From positions 18,661-82,660 of the forward strand of contig CAJUSB010000002.1 of the NCBI GenBank assembly GCA_910589115.1: a stretch of DNA of 64,000 bases, written 5' to 3'. Shown piece by piece: positions 1 to 7,879 of this stretch. The position numbers were made by a program, and so were the translations under genes. Within the stretch, counting starts at the first letter, position 1. Every line of letters begins with the position of its first letter. This DNA is from an uncultured Clostridia bacterium. GTDB taxonomy: Bacteria > Bacillota > Clostridia > Oscillospirales > Butyricicoccaceae. Under the pieces are notes generated by a model. That model was given only the letters and a program-made list of their open reading frames with translations. It was not told where the DNA came from and did not search any database.

Positions 1-166
1 TGGCTGTGTCGGCGGAACCTCCTCGCCCAAAATCCGCAGATTTTGGGCGAACCCTGTTGTACCGCCCCTCGGGCGGTGCATGAAGCGCAGGCCGAGCCGC
101 CGCACAGCCCCTGGCTGTGTCGGCGGAACCTCCTCGCCCAAAATCCGCAGATTTTGGGCGAACCCT
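1..166. repeat. Two direct copies of a 55-bp repeat, each with a 12-bp hairpin
   Basis: Positions 1-55 and 112-166 are identical over 55 bases (period 111). Each copy contains a perfect inverted repeat, TCGCCCAAAATC/GATTTTGGGCGA with a 4-nt loop (stems 23-34/39-50 and 134-145/150-161). The right copy ends at the stop codon of the minus-strand DUF4914 gene, so its hairpin may end that transcript. The segment between the copies is GC-rich and shows no gene. The array may continue beyond the window edge. Confidence 0.85.
134..161 (-). terminator. Hairpin just downstream of the DUF4914 gene
   Basis: A perfect 12-bp stem with loop CGCA begins 4-5 bases after the stop codon of the minus-strand gene. 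There is no proper T-run after it on the minus strand, so it may act as a 3'-end stabiliser rather than a classical intrinsic terminator. Confidence 0.5.
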
Positions 167-2040
167 TAAAATCGCATCGGGGTAAGCTTGCAGTAATCTT
201 CAATCGTGCCGCCGTTGCGGAAGCATTCGATAATGGAACGGCCAAGCGGGTCAAGCTCATCCGTATAGAACTTTTCAAGCTCCTGTGCAAAGAAATCATT
301 CAGGATCTTTGCTCCAACATCATAGCCATCCTCGCCAAGGCGGTCCTGCGTCTCCGGACGGAGGAACTTGGCACGGATATCCTGTCCATCCATCTTCATT
401 TCACGCAGCGCATAGCCAAGCAGCGGGCAGCGGGCCGGGACCAGCTTTTCCTTTTTAACCGTGCCGCTGTGACGGGCAAGGAACTCGCGGGAAATCCATT
501 CTGCCGCAAAGCCAACCTGATAAATACCGATATTCTGGTTAGGAATCAGTACATAACGGGTACGGGGGCTGTTGATGATCTGCTGAAGCAGCAGATTTGC
601 CTGCTTTACGCGTTCGCCGGTTGCAAACGGCCAGTAAGAGCCAACGCCCTCTGAAACCATTGCACTGCCGCCGTCCACGATAGAAGGGTTCTTATGTCCG
701 CGCGGTGCGACCAGACGCCACAGCCAAGCCAGCGCAGGCGGAATAAAGTGCAGCAGGCCCATGATACCGTAAGTAGGATTCTCGCGGGAAGAGGGAGGCA
801 TACGGGTACCGAAAGAACGTACATCGACCTCAACCGGTTCCGTAATAATATGCGGCACCTTTTCACGCGGAACGATTGCACGCGGGTTGGGGCAGGGCTT
901 ACCATTGGAATCCGGGGTATGCTCCCAAATCAGGGAAGTCGCACCAACGACGCCCTGGATATTGAAGAAGCAAAGCGGCTCATCCGGCTCGGTGCAGATG
1001 CGTTCGTAAACCGGGTCGCAGCCATAGTGCGTAACGCCGTCCATACGCAGGAACCAGCCGTGCTCGCCGTCAACAATGCAGAGCTTGCCGTTGTTGCTCT
1101 GGATAGAGGGATAGCAAGTCGCCATATCGTCACAGATCGGCTCAATCGTGCAGGTCTTGCCCAGGTTCAGAATGGTCTTTTCACCGGTGATCGTGTGGGT
1201 TGCAAGCAGGACGCGGTCGTCCTCCATGCGGGCAACATCCTGGAGCATTTCACTCTTGCCGCCGCCGGAAGCACCCTCATGCATGATAACAATATCATTA
1301 TCATACTGGGTGGTGATACGGGCTGCGGAAGCGTGTGCCGTGACCCAGCCTTCCTGTTCGCCGATATCGAGCAGGACAGAATAAACGCCCTTCTTCGCGG
1401 ACGGGCCGGGATAGAGGTTGTAGGAATAGACCTCGTGGCAGTCCTCCAGGCGGTTATGTACGCAGACCTGACGGCCGTTAAAATGGGTATGACGGAACGG
1501 CGGTGCAACGTAAATAATTGCGCGCGGCTTATACCCTTCGGTATCCTCTGCGGAAACAAATCCCTGAAGCTGTGCAAGCGCAAACGCAAAGAATGCAGCA
1601 TTACGCGGGCAGATCAGCATGGATTTATAGCCATAGATATTGCCGCCCGAATTAAAGGGCATAATGATAAGCTCCTGCGTTTTCAGCCATTCGAGCGTCT
1701 CTTTACGCACATCGTCGAAATCGTAGCCGTATACATCCTTAAAACGGGGCTTGTCGGTGGGTTTGTCATCGGCAATCCGCATACAGTCAGGGTCGCGGCG
1801 GCGCATATAATCCTCAGCATAGTTAACGCAGACACCATTTTTCGCACGGACAACCGTTGCTTCGGTGATTTCGCCCTTGCCGGGAACGTCATATACGACG
1901 TCATATTTGCCTGAGCGGCCAGTACCGAATACCATTTCATACAGCTCGGACTTTGTGGTCGGAATAAAAATGCCCTTGCACTCTTCAATCACGTCCTCAA
2001 GCTCGGGCGTCCAGGTGAATTTGCGCAGTAATCGGTTCAT
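166..2040 (-). CDS. DUF4914 family protein (PEPCK-like P-loop)
   Basis: Protein of 624 aa, recognised as the DUF4914 family of Clostridia, which has no established function. A glycine-rich P-loop, GASGGGKS (residues 256-263), resembles the kinase-1a loop of ATP-dependent phosphoenolpyruvate carboxykinase rather than a standard Walker A, so a nucleotide-dependent kinase or carboxykinase-like reaction is possible but only inferred. No signal peptide or membrane segment is seen, so it is likely cytosolic. The start ATG follows a good ribosome site (GGGAGG). It stands alone with its own promoter, divergent from the DUF4317 gene. Confidence 0.75.
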   Translation of the reverse strand: MNRLLRKFTWTPELEDVIEECKGIFIPTTKSELYEMVFGTGRSGKYDVVYDVPGKGEITEATVVRAKNGVCVNYAEDYMRRRDPDCMRIADDKPTDKPRFKDVYGYDFDDVRKETLEWLKTQELIIMPFNSGGNIYGYKSMLICPRNAAFFAFALAQLQGFVSAEDTEGYKPRAIIYVAPPFRHTHFNGRQVCVHNRLEDCHEVYSYNLYPGPSAKKGVYSVLLDIGEQEGWVTAHASAARITTQYDNDIVIMHEGASGGGKSEMLQDVARMEDDRVLLATHTITGEKTILNLGKTCTIEPICDDMATCYPSIQSNNGKLCIVDGEHGWFLRMDGVTHYGCDPVYERICTEPDEPLCFFNIQGVVGATSLIWEHTPDSNGKPCPNPRAIVPREKVPHIITEPVEVDVRSFGTRMPPSSRENPTYGIMGLLHFIPPALAWLWRLVAPRGHKNPSIVDGGSAMVSEGVGSYWPFATGERVKQANLLLQQIINSPRTRYVLIPNQNIGIYQVGFAAEWISREFLARHSGTVKKEKLVPARCPLLGYALREMKMDGQDIRAKFLRPETQDRLGEDGYDVGAKILNDFFAQELEKFYTDELDPLGRSIIECFRNGGTIEDYCKLTPMRF

Positions 2041-2156
2041 TTGATTCAGTAACCTCCCTTTTCAGCCCGCCTGAAAAATGCCCGGCAGGCCGCAGATTCC
2101 GGGCGGGCCCTCCGCCAGCCAGGCAGGGAGCGCCGCTCAATCTTCTTTCCTTTTAT

Positions 2157-2186
2157 ATCATACATCGAAAGCAGGTCATCCGTCAA
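2157..2186 (-). promoter_or_regulatory. Sigma-A-type promoter of the DUF4914 gene
   Basis: On the minus strand: TTGACG (2181-2186), an 18-nt spacer, then TATGAT (2157-2162). It lies about 120 bases upstream of the start codon. Confidence 0.6.
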
Positions 2187-2228
2187 CATAAAAATACTGA
2201 TTCTTCCGGAGATTTTAAGGGCTGAACA

Positions 2229-2440
2229 GTGCTAGGCTTTGTCCAAAAAGCCGGAAACTTCCCGCCATAAATAGGAAACTGTGTTCATCATGCAGCAATT
2301 ACGGGTGCGCATGTCTGCCTCATCAGGCAAAGTCGATTTGCCCTGGAATCCTGGCAGATTTCGCGGTGTTTTTCCACGAAATGACAGTGTCAGTGCCAGG
2401 CGTGGAGAACAGCCTGCGAAACGGGTTCAAAAAATAAGGC
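2229..2440. repeat. Degenerate MITE-like copy (intergenic)
   Basis: The core TCAGGCAAAGTCGATTT with a following GGAATCCTG (about 2321-2355) closely matches the element at 63432-63596. The left end (CTTTGTCCAAAA near 2236) resembles that element's terminal repeat. The boundaries are guesses. No gene is seen in this gap. Confidence 0.4.
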
Positions 2441-2470
2441 TTGCCCACCGGCGGCAGAATTTGGTATACT
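2441..2470 (+). promoter_or_regulatory. Promoter of the DUF4317 gene
   Basis: TTGCCC (2441-2446), an 18-nt spacer and TATACT (2465-2470) lie about 50 bases before the start codon at 2521. Confidence 0.55.
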
Positions 2471-2520
2471 ATAGAGAAAGCATAAATCCCGGAGCCTTCC
2501 GGAGAAAGGAACCTATACTT

Positions 2521-4164
2521 ATGAATATTACCAAACGCGATGTGCAGGAGCTGCGCAAGCGGCTGACCAAAAAGGCCTGCACCTTTGACCGCGTCACCGG
2601 CTGCTACATCAACAGCGGAAAAGAAGTGATTTTGAAATTCAGCGAATCCTTTATGAATCTGGCCGAGGAGGAATTCTTCAAATATTTGGAGATTGCCAAA
2701 AAAGCCTTTTCCGGCTCGCTCGGCAAAAACCTGCTTGAGCTGGAGTTCGAGCGCACGGAGGATGCCAAAGAACGGCAGCAGTTCCTCCAGTCACTGCGCA
2801 CGGACGAGCAGTGCACGGATGAGCTGATTGAACAGTTTTTCACACAGGTGATGGAAAACTATCATGCCGAGGGCAGTTATCTGGTATTGCTGTTCCATGA
2901 TATTTATGATGTGCCGGTGCGGACAAAGGACCGGCAAAAGCTGGATGATTCCGAGGAAGTTTACGAATATATCCTTTGTGCGATTTGTCCGGTAGAGCTT
3001 TCCAAGGCGGCGCTGGGCTACCGGGAAGAAGAAAACCGGATCGGCGCACGCGAACGCGACTGGGTTGTCGGTATGCCTGAAATTGGCTTTGTGTATCCGG
3101 CCTTTTCCAAACGCAGCGCGGATGTAAATGCGATGCTGTATTACGCCAAGGGGGAATCCCATCCGGAGATGATTTCGGGACTGCTGGGCTGTACGCCGTG
3201 CCGTACCTCGGCAGAGGAAAAGTTAATGTTTGAAGACGTAGTTAACGATGCATTTGGCGATATGCAGGAGCAGGCAGAAACTGCATACATGTTTATCCAG
3301 CGTAATCTTGACGATTTAATAGCCATCCGCGAGGAAACCGAAGAAGGCACAGGCGACCTGGCGCTGACCGCCGAGGATGTTGCCGATGTGATTTCGGATA
3401 TTGAGATGCCTGACCTGGTGCGTGAAGCGATTGTAGAGGGCTGTGCACAGATGTTCGGAGACGAGATGCCGGCGGCAAGCCACCTGCTGGACGCAAAGCT
3501 GGCGGAGGAAGGCGCACGCCGCGCGCAGATCATCCGCCTGGAAAAGAAAATAACGACACTTGAGCAGGAGCTTGATGAAGCGTGGGGCGTCCCGCAGGAG
3601 GACGATGCAGGCGGCGGCGCAGACAGCAGCACAGAACCGGCTGCCCGTGTGCCCGTACCGGTCCGGCTCCGATTGCCGCAGGAGCGCCGCAGCACGGTGC
3701 GTGCCGAGGTAATTGACGGGAAACGCTGCATTGTAATCCCGCTGGAAGAGGGCGAGACCGCCAGTGTAAACGGAAACGAATTGCCGCTTTGGCCGGACAC
3801 AGAAGCAGCCGAGGCGGAAACGACAGAGGCAAGCCCGGCAGGAATGGAAGCAGCCGAGGCAGAAGCGACAGAGGCAAGCCCGGCAGGGATGGAAGCAGCC
3901 GAGGCAGAAGCGACAGAACCGGTAGCGTCAGAATCGGCAGAAGAGGAAGCACCGGAAGCAGCAGTGCCGAAACCGGAAGCAGCAACGGCAGAGACAGAAG
4001 CGCCGGAATCCGGTAATGAAAACACCGGTGAAGCGTCCGCAGACACCGACTCTGTTTTGCCGGAAGAAGCTACCACAACTCCGGATACCGAAAGCCCGGA
4101 CATGCCCGTTTCCGAAGAAGAGAACGCCATGCAGACCTCTGACCAAACTGATGCACCTTTCTAA
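2521..4164 (+). CDS. DUF4317 family protein with repetitive acidic tail
   Basis: Protein of 547 aa. The N-terminal ~390 residues match DUF4317, a clostridial family of unknown function (opening MNITKRDVQELRKRLTKK; later YEYILCAICPVELSK). The start at 2521 was chosen because it begins the conserved family sequence and has the ribosome site GAAAGGAA; the reading frame is open further upstream, but that part does not look coding. The C-terminal ~170 residues are a low-complexity Glu/Ala/Pro/Thr region with a 15-residue tandem repeat, likely disordered. No membrane segment is seen. It appears to be a single-gene unit. Confidence 0.8.
   Translation: MNITKRDVQELRKRLTKKACTFDRVTGCYINSGKEVILKFSESFMNLAEEEFFKYLEIAKKAFSGSLGKNLLELEFERTEDAKERQQFLQSLRTDEQCTDELIEQFFTQVMENYHAEGSYLVLLFHDIYDVPVRTKDRQKLDDSEEVYEYILCAICPVELSKAALGYREEENRIGARERDWVVGMPEIGFVYPAFSKRSADVNAMLYYAKGESHPEMISGLLGCTPCRTSAEEKLMFEDVVNDAFGDMQEQAETAYMFIQRNLDDLIAIREETEEGTGDLALTAEDVADVISDIEMPDLVREAIVEGCAQMFGDEMPAASHLLDAKLAEEGARRAQIIRLEKKITTLEQELDEAWGVPQEDDAGGGADSSTEPAARVPVPVRLRLPQERRSTVRAEVIDGKRCIVIPLEEGETASVNGNELPLWPDTEAAEAETTEASPAGMEAAEAEATEASPAGMEAAEAEATEPVASESAEEEAPEAAVPKPEAATAETEAPESGNENTGEASADTDSVLPEEATTTPDTESPDMPVSEEENAMQTSDQTDAPF
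3802..3918 (+). repeat. 45-bp tandem repeat inside the DUF4317 gene
   Basis: Two full copies and one partial copy of a 45-bp unit start at 3802, 3847 and 3892. They encode EAAEAEATEASPAGM with few differences. The copy number is likely to vary between strains. Confidence 0.9.
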
Positions 4165-4252
4165 CCGTCATCCTATCAATAAATAATCTTTTTCCACTGT
4201 AAAGCGCCGATTTGTCACCATTGGATGTGGTCAAAAATGGTAGAAGAAAGCG

Positions 4253-4281
4253 TTGCGTTCCGATTATTTCTCTGTTAAAAT
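4253..4281 (+). promoter_or_regulatory. Promoter of mtlD
   Basis: TTGCGT (4253-4258), a 17-nt spacer and TAAAAT (4276-4281). The start codon is at 4465, which leaves an unusually long leader of about 175 nt. Confidence 0.55.
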
Positions 4282-4464
4282 GGGCTTAAAAGAGGAAAAA
4301 TAAATGCGTGGCGGTGAAATTCCGGGGCTGCCTGCATGTACAGCATTCTGCGCTCCGCTGGTGCGGGGCAATGCCTTACCGCAGAACGTCTGGACTGCTG
4401 GCATACTCCGGAAGCCGAAGCGGCACGGAATCCCCCAGAAGAACGAGAAAATAGGAGTGTTATC

Positions 4465-5622
4465 ATGAAGAACGCAATCCAATTCGGCGCAGGCAACATC
4501 GGTCGTGGGTTTATTGGTATGCTGCTGAGCCAGGCAGGCTACAGGGTAGTCTTTGCGGATGTCAACGAAACGATCATTGACCGGCTGAAAGCCGATCAGG
4601 GCTATACCGTCCATGTCATGGATACAGAGGTTGAGGATGTACCGATCCGCAATGTTACCGGCATCCTGTCAACCGGCGAAGAAATTGTGGAGGAAATCGC
4701 AAAGGCTGATATCCTGACCACAGCGGTTGGCCTGCGGGTACTGGGCTTCATTGCACCCGCAATCGCGAAGGGGATTCAAAAGCGGTGTGCGGATGGCGTC
4801 CAGGCGCCGCTGAATATCATTGCATGTGAAAACGCCATCCGTGCGACCTCACAGCTGAAAGAGCACGTTTACAGTGCGCTTTCCGAAGCAGAAAAGGCTT
4901 ATTGTGAAGCGCATGTAGGCTTTGCTGACTGCTCGGTTGACCGGATTGTCCCGCCGGTGCGCACCGAAAACCCGGTCGATGTAGTTGTTGAAAAATACTG
5001 CGAATGGAACGTCGAAAAAGCATCCCTCAAGGGTGAAATCCCGAATATTCCGGGCATGAATCTTGCCGATAACCTGATGGCGTATATCCAGCGCAAGCTG
5101 TTTACGCTCAATACCGGTCACTGCATCACCGCTTATACCGGTGTAATGGCGGGTTATTCTACCATTGACAAGACGATTGCAGACCCGGAAATCTATGAAC
5201 TTGTCAAGGCAGCTATGACCCAGTCCGGCGATGGCCTGATCCAGAAATTTGGCTTTGACCGTGAAGCACATTATAAATATATTGATAAGATTATCAACCG
5301 TTTTAGAAATCCATATTTACAGGATGATGTAGCCCGCGTTGGCCGCGAACCGCTGCGCAAGCTGTCGGCGGATGACCGTCTGGTCAGCCCGCTCTCGACT
5401 GCACGTTCCTTTGGTCTTCCGGTTGACAAACTGATTATCGGCATTGGTGCAGCGCTCCACTATAATAATCCGGAGGATGCGCAAAGCGTAGAGCTTCAGG
5501 AAAAAATCGTGGCAAAGGGCGTAAAGGACGCATTTGCTGAGATATCCGGTGTGACCGACCCTGAACTTCTGGAACAGGTGGCGGATGCCTACGGCAAGAC
5601 AGAAAGCCTTTTCAAAAGATAA
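4465..5622 (+). CDS. mtlD: Mannitol-1-phosphate 5-dehydrogenase
   Basis: Protein of 385 aa, the usual family length. It interconverts mannitol 1-phosphate and fructose 6-phosphate with NAD(H) in the cytosol. The N-terminal Rossmann motif is GAGNIGRGFIG (residues 8-18). The later KLFTLNTGHCITAYTG segment is typical of the long-chain mannitol dehydrogenase family. The start was set at the ATG before KNAIQFGAGNIGRG, with ribosome site AGGAG. No mannitol PTS genes adjoin it; fruK lies downstream, convergent. The long leader could carry regulation, but no known riboswitch was recognised. Confidence 0.93.
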   Translation: MKNAIQFGAGNIGRGFIGMLLSQAGYRVVFADVNETIIDRLKADQGYTVHVMDTEVEDVPIRNVTGILSTGEEIVEEIAKADILTTAVGLRVLGFIAPAIAKGIQKRCADGVQAPLNIIACENAIRATSQLKEHVYSALSEAEKAYCEAHVGFADCSVDRIVPPVRTENPVDVVVEKYCEWNVEKASLKGEIPNIPGMNLADNLMAYIQRKLFTLNTGHCITAYTGVMAGYSTIDKTIADPEIYELVKAAMTQSGDGLIQKFGFDREAHYKYIDKIINRFRNPYLQDDVARVGREPLRKLSADDRLVSPLSTARSFGLPVDKLIIGIGAALHYNNPEDAQSVELQEKIVAKGVKDAFAEISGVTDPELLEQVADAYGKTESLFKR

Positions 5623-5650
5623 GGCAGTTTCCGTCTTCTTTATAAAAACA

Positions 5651-5689
5651 ACAATCCCCTGCTGGCATATATTGTCGGCAGGGGATTGT
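5651..5689. terminator. Hairpin after mtlD
   Basis: ACAATCCCCTGC and GCAGGGGATTGT form a perfect 12-bp stem with a 15-nt loop, about 30 bases after the mtlD stop. No T-run follows, so the terminator role is tentative. Confidence 0.5.
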
Positions 5690-5831
5690 CCTATACTCGT
5701 GAACGCTGGAGATTGCCGTTTGATCCGCCTGCGCGGCGGGCGGTCTTGCGCAGACAGCGCCAGAGGGACTTGTCCCTCTGGACTCCCATTCATCGCCTGC
5801 GGGCGGGACGAAGGGGCGGCTCTGCCTCCGA
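5690..5831 (+). repeat. Composite intergenic repeat (partial copy)
   Basis: Contains the TACTCGTGAACG start module, the GCCTGCGCGGCGGGCGGTC module, the palindrome CCAGAGGGAC-TT-GTCCCTCTGG and the GCCTGCGGGCGGGACG module. The same order recurs at 18393-18516. No gene is seen in the mtlD-fruK gap. Confidence 0.8.
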
Positions 5832-5889
5832 AGCCCTTTGCCCTATCGTGACTCTTTTACTGACACTCTGATGAATGGTCAATCGGGAG

Positions 5890-6825
5890 TTATCTCATAA
5901 CATGGAGTTTTACCCTTGGCATAAGGGTGGAAATCTGTTCCATATCAGCCGGATGGGTGCCGCTGCACATCACACTGGCCGCACCCGCAGCAGAAGCAAA
6001 CCGCACGGCCTCCTCCCACGGGAACCCATTCTGTGCGGCATAGGCAAGCGCAGCGACAACACTGTCGCCCGCACCTGTCGTACAGCGGACAGGTACTGCA
6101 AGCCCCTCCGTATACACCGTTCGTTCCTGGCTGACATACAATGCACCGTGGTGCCCCATTGAGACAACCACCTGGCGGATGCCATATTGTATCAGCAGCC
6201 CATATGCCGCCTCCGCGAGCACCTCCGGTGTATCCAGACTGCGGCCCAGCAGGCGGGAAAGCTCCTCCTGATTGGGCTTTATCAGTTCAGGCGCGGCCGC
6301 AATCCCTTCGGCAAGTGCAGCACCGTCAGCATCCAGCAGGACCCTTGCCCCTTTTCCCTGGCAGGCCTCTGTCCAGCGGCGGTAAGTATCAGCCGGAGCA
6401 TTCGGCGGCAGGCTGCCGGATAATACGACAAGGTCACCTGCCTGCAAATCTTTGGTCAGCGCTTCCAGCAGCCGTTCCAGCAGCACCGGAGGTACAGGGA
6501 TGCCGGGTGCGTTGATTTCAGTGGTGACCTGCTGTGCAGGGTCTGTAATTTTCAGGTTTGTACGCGTTTCACCGTCCGTATATAGGAAACAGCCCGACAA
6601 TCCGGCTTTCTTGAGTGCAGCTTCCAGCAGCTGTCCGGTATGTCCGGCCAGAATGATAATCGGATAGCTCTCACACCCCAAACGGGCAAGCAGCTTGGAT
6701 ACGTTGATGCCCTTGCCTCCCGGGTCCATGTGCTGTGCCGCAATGCGGTTGACTGCCCCCGGCGCAAAGTCTGGGATTTCGACCGACCTGTCCAGCGCGG
6801 GATTGAGCGTAACAGTATAGATCAT
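5890..6825 (-). CDS. fruK: 1-phosphofructokinase (PfkB family)
   Basis: Protein of 311 aa, typical for the family. It would phosphorylate fructose 1-phosphate to fructose 1,6-bisphosphate. The start MIYTVTLNPALD and the substrate loop GGKGINVSKLLARLG are characteristic of FruK/LacC. The C-terminal PfkB signature TTGAGDS carries the catalytic Asp. No fructose PTS or DeoR-type regulator is adjacent, so tagatose-6-phosphate kinase (LacC) activity cannot be excluded. It is transcribed convergently to mtlD. The start codon follows a weak AGAGGG site. Confidence 0.85.
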   Translation of the reverse strand: MIYTVTLNPALDRSVEIPDFAPGAVNRIAAQHMDPGGKGINVSKLLARLGCESYPIIILAGHTGQLLEAALKKAGLSGCFLYTDGETRTNLKITDPAQQVTTEINAPGIPVPPVLLERLLEALTKDLQAGDLVVLSGSLPPNAPADTYRRWTEACQGKGARVLLDADGAALAEGIAAAPELIKPNQEELSRLLGRSLDTPEVLAEAAYGLLIQYGIRQVVVSMGHHGALYVSQERTVYTEGLAVPVRCTTGAGDSVVAALAYAAQNGFPWEEAVRFASAAGAASVMCSGTHPADMEQISTLMPRVKLHVMR

Positions 6826-6918
6826 TTATACGCGCCCTCTTTCTTTGAGAAGAAATTTTATCAGACCTTGTTTAATCAATGGGAATGGCTCCATGAACCA
6901 GGTTTTGCTGCTGAATAA

Positions 6919-6950
6919 GAAAAAAGCTCCATCTTCCGATGAAGCTTTTC
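6919..6950 (-). terminator. Terminator of the tRNA operon
   Basis: On the minus strand AAGCTTCATC/GATGGAGCTT (one mismatch, 4-nt loop) is followed by a T-run. It starts within a few bases of the 3' end of the tRNA-Val gene. Confidence 0.85.
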
Positions 6951-6951
6951 T

Positions 6952-7027
6952 TGGTGGAAGTTAACGGGCTCGAACCGCTGACCCTCTGCTTGTAAGGCAG
7001 ATGCTCTCCCAGCTGAGCTAAACTTCC
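6952..7027 (-). tRNA. tRNA-Val (anticodon TAC)
   Basis: A cloverleaf can be drawn. The acceptor is GGAAGTT/AACTTCC, the D-arm begins TAGCTCAGC, the anticodon loop is CTTACAA and the T-arm contains GGTTCGAACC. CCA is encoded. Last gene of a three-tRNA operon. Confidence 0.95.
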
Positions 7028-7030
7028 ATT

Positions 7031-7105
7031 TGGTGACCCGTGCGGGACTCGAACCCGCGTTACCGCCGTGAAAGGGCGGTGTCTTAACCGCTTGACCAAC
7101 GGGCC
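7031..7105 (-). tRNA. tRNA-Glu (anticodon TTC)
   Basis: The sequence starts GGCCCGTTGGTCAAGCGGTT, has anticodon loop CTTTCAC, and contains GGTTCGAGTCC. CCA is encoded. It is the middle gene of the operon, separated by only 3 nt from tRNA-Val. Confidence 0.95.
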
Positions 7106-7113
7106 GGGAATGA

Positions 7114-7190
7114 TGGTAGCGGTAATTGGACTTGAACCAATGACCTTTCGGGTATGAACCGAACGCTCTAGCCAACTAAGCTATACCGCC
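7114..7190 (-). tRNA. tRNA-Met, elongator (anticodon CAT)
   Basis: The anticodon loop is TTCATAC. The acceptor GGCGGTA pairs with TACCGCT, including a G1-U72 wobble as in elongator tRNA-Met of other Firmicutes. It lacks the three G-C pairs of an initiator. CCA is encoded. First gene of the operon. Confidence 0.9.
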
Positions 7191-7236
7191 GTGTCTTTTG
7201 TTTCCCTGCCGTTTATCTCTCTCGGCGACAATAGCT

Positions 7237-7265
7237 ATTATACGCGGTCAAGGGACAAATGTCAA
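7237..7265 (-). promoter_or_regulatory. Consensus promoter of the tRNA operon
   Basis: On the minus strand: TTGACA (7260-7265), an exact 17-nt spacer and TATAAT (7237-7242), about 47 bases before the first tRNA. Both hexamers are perfect consensus, as expected for a strong stable-RNA promoter. Confidence 0.95.
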
Positions 7266-7449
7266 GGGCTTTTTCAAAAAAAAAACAAAAATTTTTATGG
7301 CGCCCATCACTGGGCAATCAGGCCATCCGCGAAGCACCGCGGAATGTTCCATAGTATCCCTAAACCCTTAAAATACAATTTGTAATTTTTATTCATATAA
7401 TTACAATCTGTTATTATCACAATCATCAGGCATTTTCTGCCTTTGGGGA

Positions 7450-7478
7450 TTGACAATCTTTCTCCATACCGCTATAAT
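7450..7478 (+). promoter_or_regulatory. Consensus promoter of a putative antitoxin RNA
   Basis: TTGACA (7450-7455), a 17-nt spacer and TATAAT (7473-7478), both perfect. No protein gene follows. Instead a terminator hairpin ends about 85 nt downstream, which indicates a small RNA. Confidence 0.9.
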
Positions 7479-7484
7479 GAATAT

Positions 7485-7572
7485 ATAAAAGGGCGCAGCC
7501 AGTTGACGGTTGCCCTCCCAAGATCAGATAAAATGACCGTTGAGTTTGCAGTTCAGGCGGTCATTTTATTTA
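7485..7572 (+). ncRNA. Putative type I antitoxin RNA
   Basis: Inferred from a perfect promoter at 7450-7478 and a terminator stem at 7529-7568. The RNA would be about 88 nt. Its 3' half is antisense to the 3' end of the minus-strand toxin mRNA, including the stop codon and terminator. Its 5' half carries TTGCCCTCCC, which could also pair with the toxin ribosome site GGGGGTGGCA. This layout matches TxpA/RatA- and BsrG/SR4-type systems. Exact ends are estimates. Confidence 0.7.
7529..7568. terminator. Bidirectional terminator shared by toxin and antitoxin
   Basis: TAAAATGACCG (7529-7539) and CGGTCATTTTA (7558-7568) form a perfect 11-bp stem with an 18-nt loop. T-rich runs fall at both ends, so it can end transcription in both directions. 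The toxin stop codon (7566-7568) lies inside the stem. Confidence 0.85.
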
Positions 7573-7652
7573 CGCTTACTCTGGATAATCAATGCAACTA
7601 CCGCTACAAAGAGCTCGAGCGTCTGAATCAAGTCAGAATACGTAAACTTCAT
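7566..7652 (-). CDS. Putative holin-like type I toxin, 28 aa
   Basis: The peptide has a short polar start (MKFTYSDLIQ), one hydrophobic segment (LELFVAVVALII) and a basic end (QSKRK). This is the layout of the short holin-like toxins of Firmicutes (TxpA/BsrG group), which insert in the membrane when not silenced. The start was chosen because a strong ribosome site (AAAGGGGGTGG) precedes it. A minus-strand promoter lies at 7788-7816, giving a leader of about 128 nt. The leader contains TGCCCTCCCC, which can pair with the ribosome site and may hold translation off. Assignment rests on layout and composition, not on a database match. Confidence 0.7.
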   Translation of the reverse strand: MKFTYSDLIQTLELFVAVVALIIQSKRK

Positions 7653-7787
7653 TATGCCACCCCCTTTCCGGTTTTCGTTCCGGGGTACTATCTGGGGAGG
7701 GCAAACCGCCAACCGTACTTGGCTGCGCTGAAAGCATTTTCCTACGTTCCTTGATGCAGGAAACGTATCCATGTTTTCCTAAACCCC

Positions 7788-7816
7788 AGTATACTACAAA
7801 TCCCGACAAAGCGCAA
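7788..7816 (-). promoter_or_regulatory. Promoter of the toxin mRNA
   Basis: On the minus strand: TTGCGC (7811-7816), a 17-nt spacer and TATACT (7788-7793). Confidence 0.6.
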
Positions 7817-7879
7817 GGCAAATATACAGTTTATGCGCCCCACAATCTTCCTGATAATATACTCACGGTCGAAAAATTT

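Larger units (their letters stand above)
7502..7713. repeat. Inverted repeat flanking the toxin cassette
   Basis: GTTGACGGTTGCCCTCCC (7502-7519) is repeated inverted as GTTGGCGGTTTGCCCTCCC on the minus strand (7695-7713), with one mismatch and one indel. Each arm lies in the 5' part of one of the two convergent transcripts. Confidence 0.8.

Noticed and set aside
694..1914. A 406-codon open frame on the plus strand opposite the DUF4914 gene
   Set aside because: It is antisense to a gene with clear family similarity, and its protein has no recognisable domain. Long antisense frames are common in GC-rich DNA.
3141..4130. A 329-codon Ser/Ala/Val-rich frame opposite the DUF4317 gene
   Set aside because: It mirrors the repetitive acidic tail of the real gene and has no ribosome site.
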